Source of the DNA: Bacteroidota bacterium
Lineage (GTDB): Bacteria; Bacteroidota; Bacteroidia; Bacteroidales; Dysgonomonadaceae
Length of the DNA: 26,311 bases
Assembly (NCBI GenBank): GCA_023418255.1
Contig: JAEZZZ010000022.1
Location: forward strand, 1 to 26,311
Direction: 5' to 3'
Positions 23,599 to 26,311 of the stretch are shown piece by piece. The position numbers and the translations under genes are program-made. Position 1 is the first letter of the stretch. Every line of letters begins with the position of its first letter. The notes beneath the pieces are model-generated. The model had not been told where the DNA came from. It did no database searches and was given only the letters and a program-made list of their open reading frames with translations.

Positions 23599-23606
23599 CA
23601 AATATA
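23599..23606 (-). promoter_or_regulatory. -7 promoter element of dppIV
   Basis: The minus strand reads TATATTTG, an exact TAnnTTTG match 21 bases before the ATG. Confidence 0.6.
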
Positions 23607-23770
23607 CACGTTTATTTTGTTTTTATCACACAAGAAATTGAAATGTCGCTTTCATTTTTTAGATTACACCTTTTCAATTAGAAGTTTGGAGTGGCATCAT
23701 AGAACGCTTATGCATATTATCTTTTTTGATGATTGGATTTATATTCGTAGGCAATTCCTTTTCACCTGTT

Positions 23771-25231
23771 TTATTGCACAAACTTGAACTCTTTTTTTGA
23801 TATCAAAAGTAGTAGAACGAATATATTCATAATCTCCAAACGTCCCAAAAGCATATTTACAGAAAGCACATATTTGGCGGCATCGGGTAAGCCGTTGAAG
23901 TTGCATAGCGAGCCGACTTCTGAAAACCCCGGGCCTACCGTTCCCAACGTAGCTATTGAAGCCGAAAACGAAGTCATTCCTTCGATATCCATCGCGGAAA
24001 GAATGAGCGTACTGATGAGAATGATTACAAAATAGATGATGATATAAACCACACTTTTGATTTCCATATCAGGCGTGATAACGGCGTTGTCCATTTTTGT
24101 TACATAAACACCATTCGGATGCTGTATCTGCTTGATTTGGCGTACAAATGTTTTATAAAAAAGGTAGACACGATCAAATTTTAATCCACCCGTCGTAGAA
24201 CCAATCATAGCGCATTGTATGGAAAAATAGATCAGCAGGACTATTGTAAACATGGGCCAAACCGTTGTATCAACAGTAGCAAAACCAGTTGTTGTTACCA
24301 ACGAAATAATCTGAAATGATGCGTGACGTAACGATTCCCACCAACCATATACGCCATCAGCAGTTAGTTTGAGCGCGACAAGAATAATCCCTATGACAAA
24401 AATTGTGACATAGGATCGTACTACTTTGGAGCGGAAAATATTATTTTTATGTCCTTTAAACGTACTGTAAAGCATTCCCAAGTGCATTCCGCCCAACACC
24501 ATGAAGATGGAAATCACAACTTCTATCCAAACGTTGTTGTAGGCTGCAATGCTTAGGTTTTTGGTGGAAAATCCACCGGTGGCTATGGTGGCAAACGAAT
24601 GACAAACTGCATCGAACAGATTCATGCCTACCGCCCAAAGAATGAGTGTTTCGGTCAAGTTCAATGAAATATATACGAGCGTGATTGTGCGCCCTATATG
24701 CCGCGGAGGCATCTTGAAATTGAGCATTGACAAGCCCGAAACTTCCGTTTTGTATATGCTTGAACGTGCACCTTTGGCATTGGGTAGAATGAGAAGGACG
24801 AAGAGTATAATTCCCACACCACCAATGAAGTGTGTGGATGCACGGAAGAAAAGAATCCCTTTGGGTTGCGACTCAATGTCTATGATAATGGTGGAGCCGG
24901 TGGTAGTGTATCCTGAAATACTTTCGAACAGAGCATTCACAAAAGTGAAATCTCCTCCCCAAATCAGATATGGCACCATGCCCACAATGCAGGTGGTAAT
25001 CCATCCGAATACACTTATTGTTAATCCTTCTTGAAAGGTTATTTCATCGATTTTTTCAACGAAAATTTGTGGGAAAATACCTAGGATTGTGCACATTAGT
25101 GCACTAAACAAAAGTGCATAAAGTGATTTCTCCCCATAAACTAGCGATATAGCGGAAGCAATAAAAAGGAATAAGGCGTTGAAAATAAGGACGTATCCCA
25201 AATATTTTATAACAGCTCTGGTTCGAATCAT
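23771..25231 (-). CDS. trkH: TrkH/KtrB-type potassium uptake membrane subunit
   Basis: A 486-residue inner-membrane K+ translocating subunit made of four pseudo-repeated pore units. The four selectivity-filter segments are visible: TTTGST (109-114), TIATGGFS (215-222), TTTGFA (313-318) and GTVGPG (430-435). The gating-loop region GSTTGGLKFDR (about 344-354) is also present. Such subunits need a cytoplasmic TrkA/KtrA RCK partner; none is encoded in this window. It begins 13 bases after the HAMP protein gene, so the two form an operon. Downstream, 23607-23770 holds no gene and no clear terminator hairpin. Confidence 0.95.
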   Translation of the reverse strand: MIRTRAVIKYLGYVLIFNALFLFIASAISLVYGEKSLYALLFSALMCTILGIFPQIFVEKIDEITFQEGLTISVFGWITTCIVGMVPYLIWGGDFTFVNALFESISGYTTTGSTIIIDIESQPKGILFFRASTHFIGGVGIILFVLLILPNAKGARSSIYKTEVSGLSMLNFKMPPRHIGRTITLVYISLNLTETLILWAVGMNLFDAVCHSFATIATGGFSTKNLSIAAYNNVWIEVVISIFMVLGGMHLGMLYSTFKGHKNNIFRSKVVRSYVTIFVIGIILVALKLTADGVYGWWESLRHASFQIISLVTTTGFATVDTTVWPMFTIVLLIYFSIQCAMIGSTTGGLKFDRVYLFYKTFVRQIKQIQHPNGVYVTKMDNAVITPDMEIKSVVYIIIYFVIILISTLILSAMDIEGMTSFSASIATLGTVGPGFSEVGSLCNFNGLPDAAKYVLSVNMLLGRLEIMNIFVLLLLISKKEFKFVQ

Positions 25232-25244
25232 ATCGTAACGTGCA

Positions 25245-26018
25245 TCATTCGTTGTTTCTCTTGCGAAGCAATCTGTATATCAGGTTGTTTATTTCTTCTT
25301 GTAGTGTTTTTATTTCATCTTTTGAGTTGATGCGGGTGTGCAGTCGAAGTTGTTCCGGATAAAACCCTTTAATTTCATTTATGAGTTGTTTTAACGGGTT
25401 TATAAAATAAACGCTGATGAAGAAGTTGAGTAATATCGCGAAAACTATGGCAGCCATGATGGAAACAATGGCAGGCATCATGGCTCTTCTCGATTTTTCT
25501 TTCACCACGCTCGACTGTTTATACATTTGATCTTGATTGAGCACCATCAGGTCGTTAATCGCTTTTTTGATTTCCAGGAAAGAGGGTGTGGCTTGCCGGT
25601 CGTATCTCAGTTTATTTTCGTTCAACGAAGAGGCATGATTGATAATTTCTAAAATGGAAGCGTGATATTTTTCGTAATGCTCTTTTATGGCGTCGATATA
25701 TTTCTCTTCGTTTTCCTCGGTGATGTTTTTTGTTGTTTTCTCAAAGGATTGTTGAAACGAGGAATTGGACTCAACAATCGTTTCTCTTCCTATTTGAGTG
25801 TCGCCCAACATCCAAAGTAAAATACCGCTGTCTTCGCGTTCAATGGCATCGAGCATCGATTTTGCCAATTCAATGGATTGGTAGTTGTTTTCAAGCACCT
25901 GGTTTACAGAGTTGCCGATGCTTTTAAACTCCACAATGGACATTATTCCTGCTATTGCAAGCATGAGAATAAGCAGGGCAAGACTAATTAATATCTTTAT
26001 TTTTAGAGACTTAATCAT
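25245..26018 (-). CDS. Membrane sensor-like protein: periplasmic helical domain, two TM helices and HAMP, no output domain
   Basis: A 257-residue protein. Transmembrane segments lie at about 8-28 and 181-204. They enclose a periplasmic helical region of about 150 residues (FKSIGNSVNQVLENNYQSIELAKSM ...), like the ligand-binding four-helix bundle of chemoreceptors and of NtrY-type histidine kinases of Bacteroidota. A HAMP linker follows (about 205-250: NPLKQLINEI ... SKDEIKTLQEEINNL). It then stops at LLRKRNNE with no kinase, cyclase or methyl-accepting domain. The ATG at 26018 is preferred; a GTG at 26042 is in frame. It lies 13 bases before trkH, so it may signal to, or be co-regulated with, K+ uptake. 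It could be a truncated kinase or a genuine stand-alone form. Confidence 0.75.
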   Translation of the reverse strand: MIKSLKIKILISLALLILMLAIAGIMSIVEFKSIGNSVNQVLENNYQSIELAKSMLDAIEREDSGILLWMLGDTQIGRETIVESNSSFQQSFEKTTKNITEENEEKYIDAIKEHYEKYHASILEIINHASSLNENKLRYDRQATPSFLEIKKAINDLMVLNQDQMYKQSSVVKEKSRRAMMPAIVSIMAAIVFAILLNFFISVYFINPLKQLINEIKGFYPEQLRLHTRINSKDEIKTLQEEINNLIYRLLRKRNNE

Positions 26019-26060
26019 CTGTGTCGACTTTTTGATAAACACTGTAATTTTTTGAGTATG

Positions 26061-26092
26061 TAAAAGTACTTGTTTTTATCTGTTTATGCAAG
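26061..26092 (-). promoter_or_regulatory. Candidate promoter of the HAMP protein-trkH unit
   Basis: On the minus strand, CTTG (26089-26092) and TACTTTTA (26061-26068) are 20 bases apart. This is close to TTTG-N20-TAnnTTTG, with one mismatch in each element. Confidence 0.45.
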
Positions 26093-26311
26093 ACACATAT
26101 AAAGAAAAACCGGTATGAGTTTTTATCTGTTTTGTGTTATGTTCCCGGTTAAATGAAGAAAAACATTCTTAATCATTATTATAGCAATTAATACTTCGGT
26201 AAATATTCAATTAACCAATTAAAATTCAATGATTTACATAACATAGTTTAACATAAAAAAGATGATTAAGCAGCTGATTATCAGTATCTTTATAGCTGAT
26301 CAAAACCTAAT
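26093..26311. other. AT-rich intergenic end of the window
   Basis: No gene is seen. It contains a loose inverted repeat (AACCGG at about 26109, CCGGTT at about 26144). Near the edge, AGCTGAT occurs twice, and a -7-like TATCTTTA at 26285-26292 (plus) may belong to a gene beginning beyond the window. Confidence 0.35.

Noticed and set aside
25208..25232. GGTTCGAATC, like the T-arm of a tRNA
   Set aside because: It lies in the first codons of trkH (Arg-Thr-Arg region on the minus strand), and no acceptor, D or anticodon stems can be drawn around it.
1..26311. CRISPR array, prophage, toxin-antitoxin, restriction or other defence system
   Set aside because: No regularly spaced repeats, integrase, phage structural genes or recognisable defence domains were found in any frame examined.

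Overview
The window looks like chromosomal DNA of a member of the Bacteroidales (phylum Bacteroidota), probably near the Porphyromonadaceae/Paludibacteraceae/Dysgonomonadaceae part of the order. The DNA is AT-rich and recognisable Shine-Dalgarno sites are scarce. At least eleven genes carry an exact or near-exact Bacteroidota -7 promoter element (TAnnTTTG) just upstream. Gene content and order also fit: DUF4271-hemD-rnpA-yidD-tatD, a viroplasmin-type RNase H, a LysO exporter split over two genes, and secreted S9 and C1B peptidases. The placement is inference from gene content; no rRNA or tRNA gene is present to confirm it.

Layout. Positions 1-470 hold the decayed end of an IS4-type insertion sequence. 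From there to about 850 there is no gene, only a possible promoter and a strong hairpin that terminates the next gene. 921-4158 (minus) is a two-gene unit: a YdfG-type dehydrogenase followed by a secreted glutamyl-endopeptidase-like S9 peptidase. 4275-6392 (plus) has a DUF2007 protein, an AI-2E family permease and a Dps ferritin, closed by a bidirectional terminator shared with a convergent NlpC/P60-LysM lipoprotein (6484-7587, minus). That lipoprotein is divergent from a HAD phosphatase (7784-8398, plus). The HAD gene faces a secreted Amidase_3 (8452-9465, minus). metK (9828-11135) follows a roughly 360-base leader region that contains a SAM-II-like riboswitch aptamer and a hairpin ending just before the start codon.

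From 11466 to 15309 (plus) come a LOG-family phosphoribohydrolase, DUF4271, hemD, rnpA, yidD and a TatD-type hydrolase. 15333-16420 (minus) is a translationally coupled pair: a small membrane protein and RNase H. 16785-19291 (plus) pairs an exported bleomycin-hydrolase-type aminopeptidase with murF. murF overlaps a convergent metallophosphoesterase, which is the last gene of the split-lysO operon (19282-21327, minus). Then, all on the minus strand, come dipeptidyl peptidase IV (21418-23577), the K+ channel-transporter subunit TrkH, and upstream of TrkH a membrane HAMP protein with no output domain (25245-26018).

Functionally this is mostly housekeeping: envelope and peptidoglycan metabolism, SAM synthesis, haem, RNase P and membrane insertion, and K+ uptake. 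A set of exported peptidases suggests a peptide-using lifestyle. I see no CRISPR array, prophage, secretion or defence island, or intact mobile element. The points most worth a second look are the metK leader with its possible two-state hairpin, a terminator-like hairpin inside the start of murF, the output-less HAMP protein beside trkH, and a perfect palindrome at the predicted transcription start of the LOG gene.
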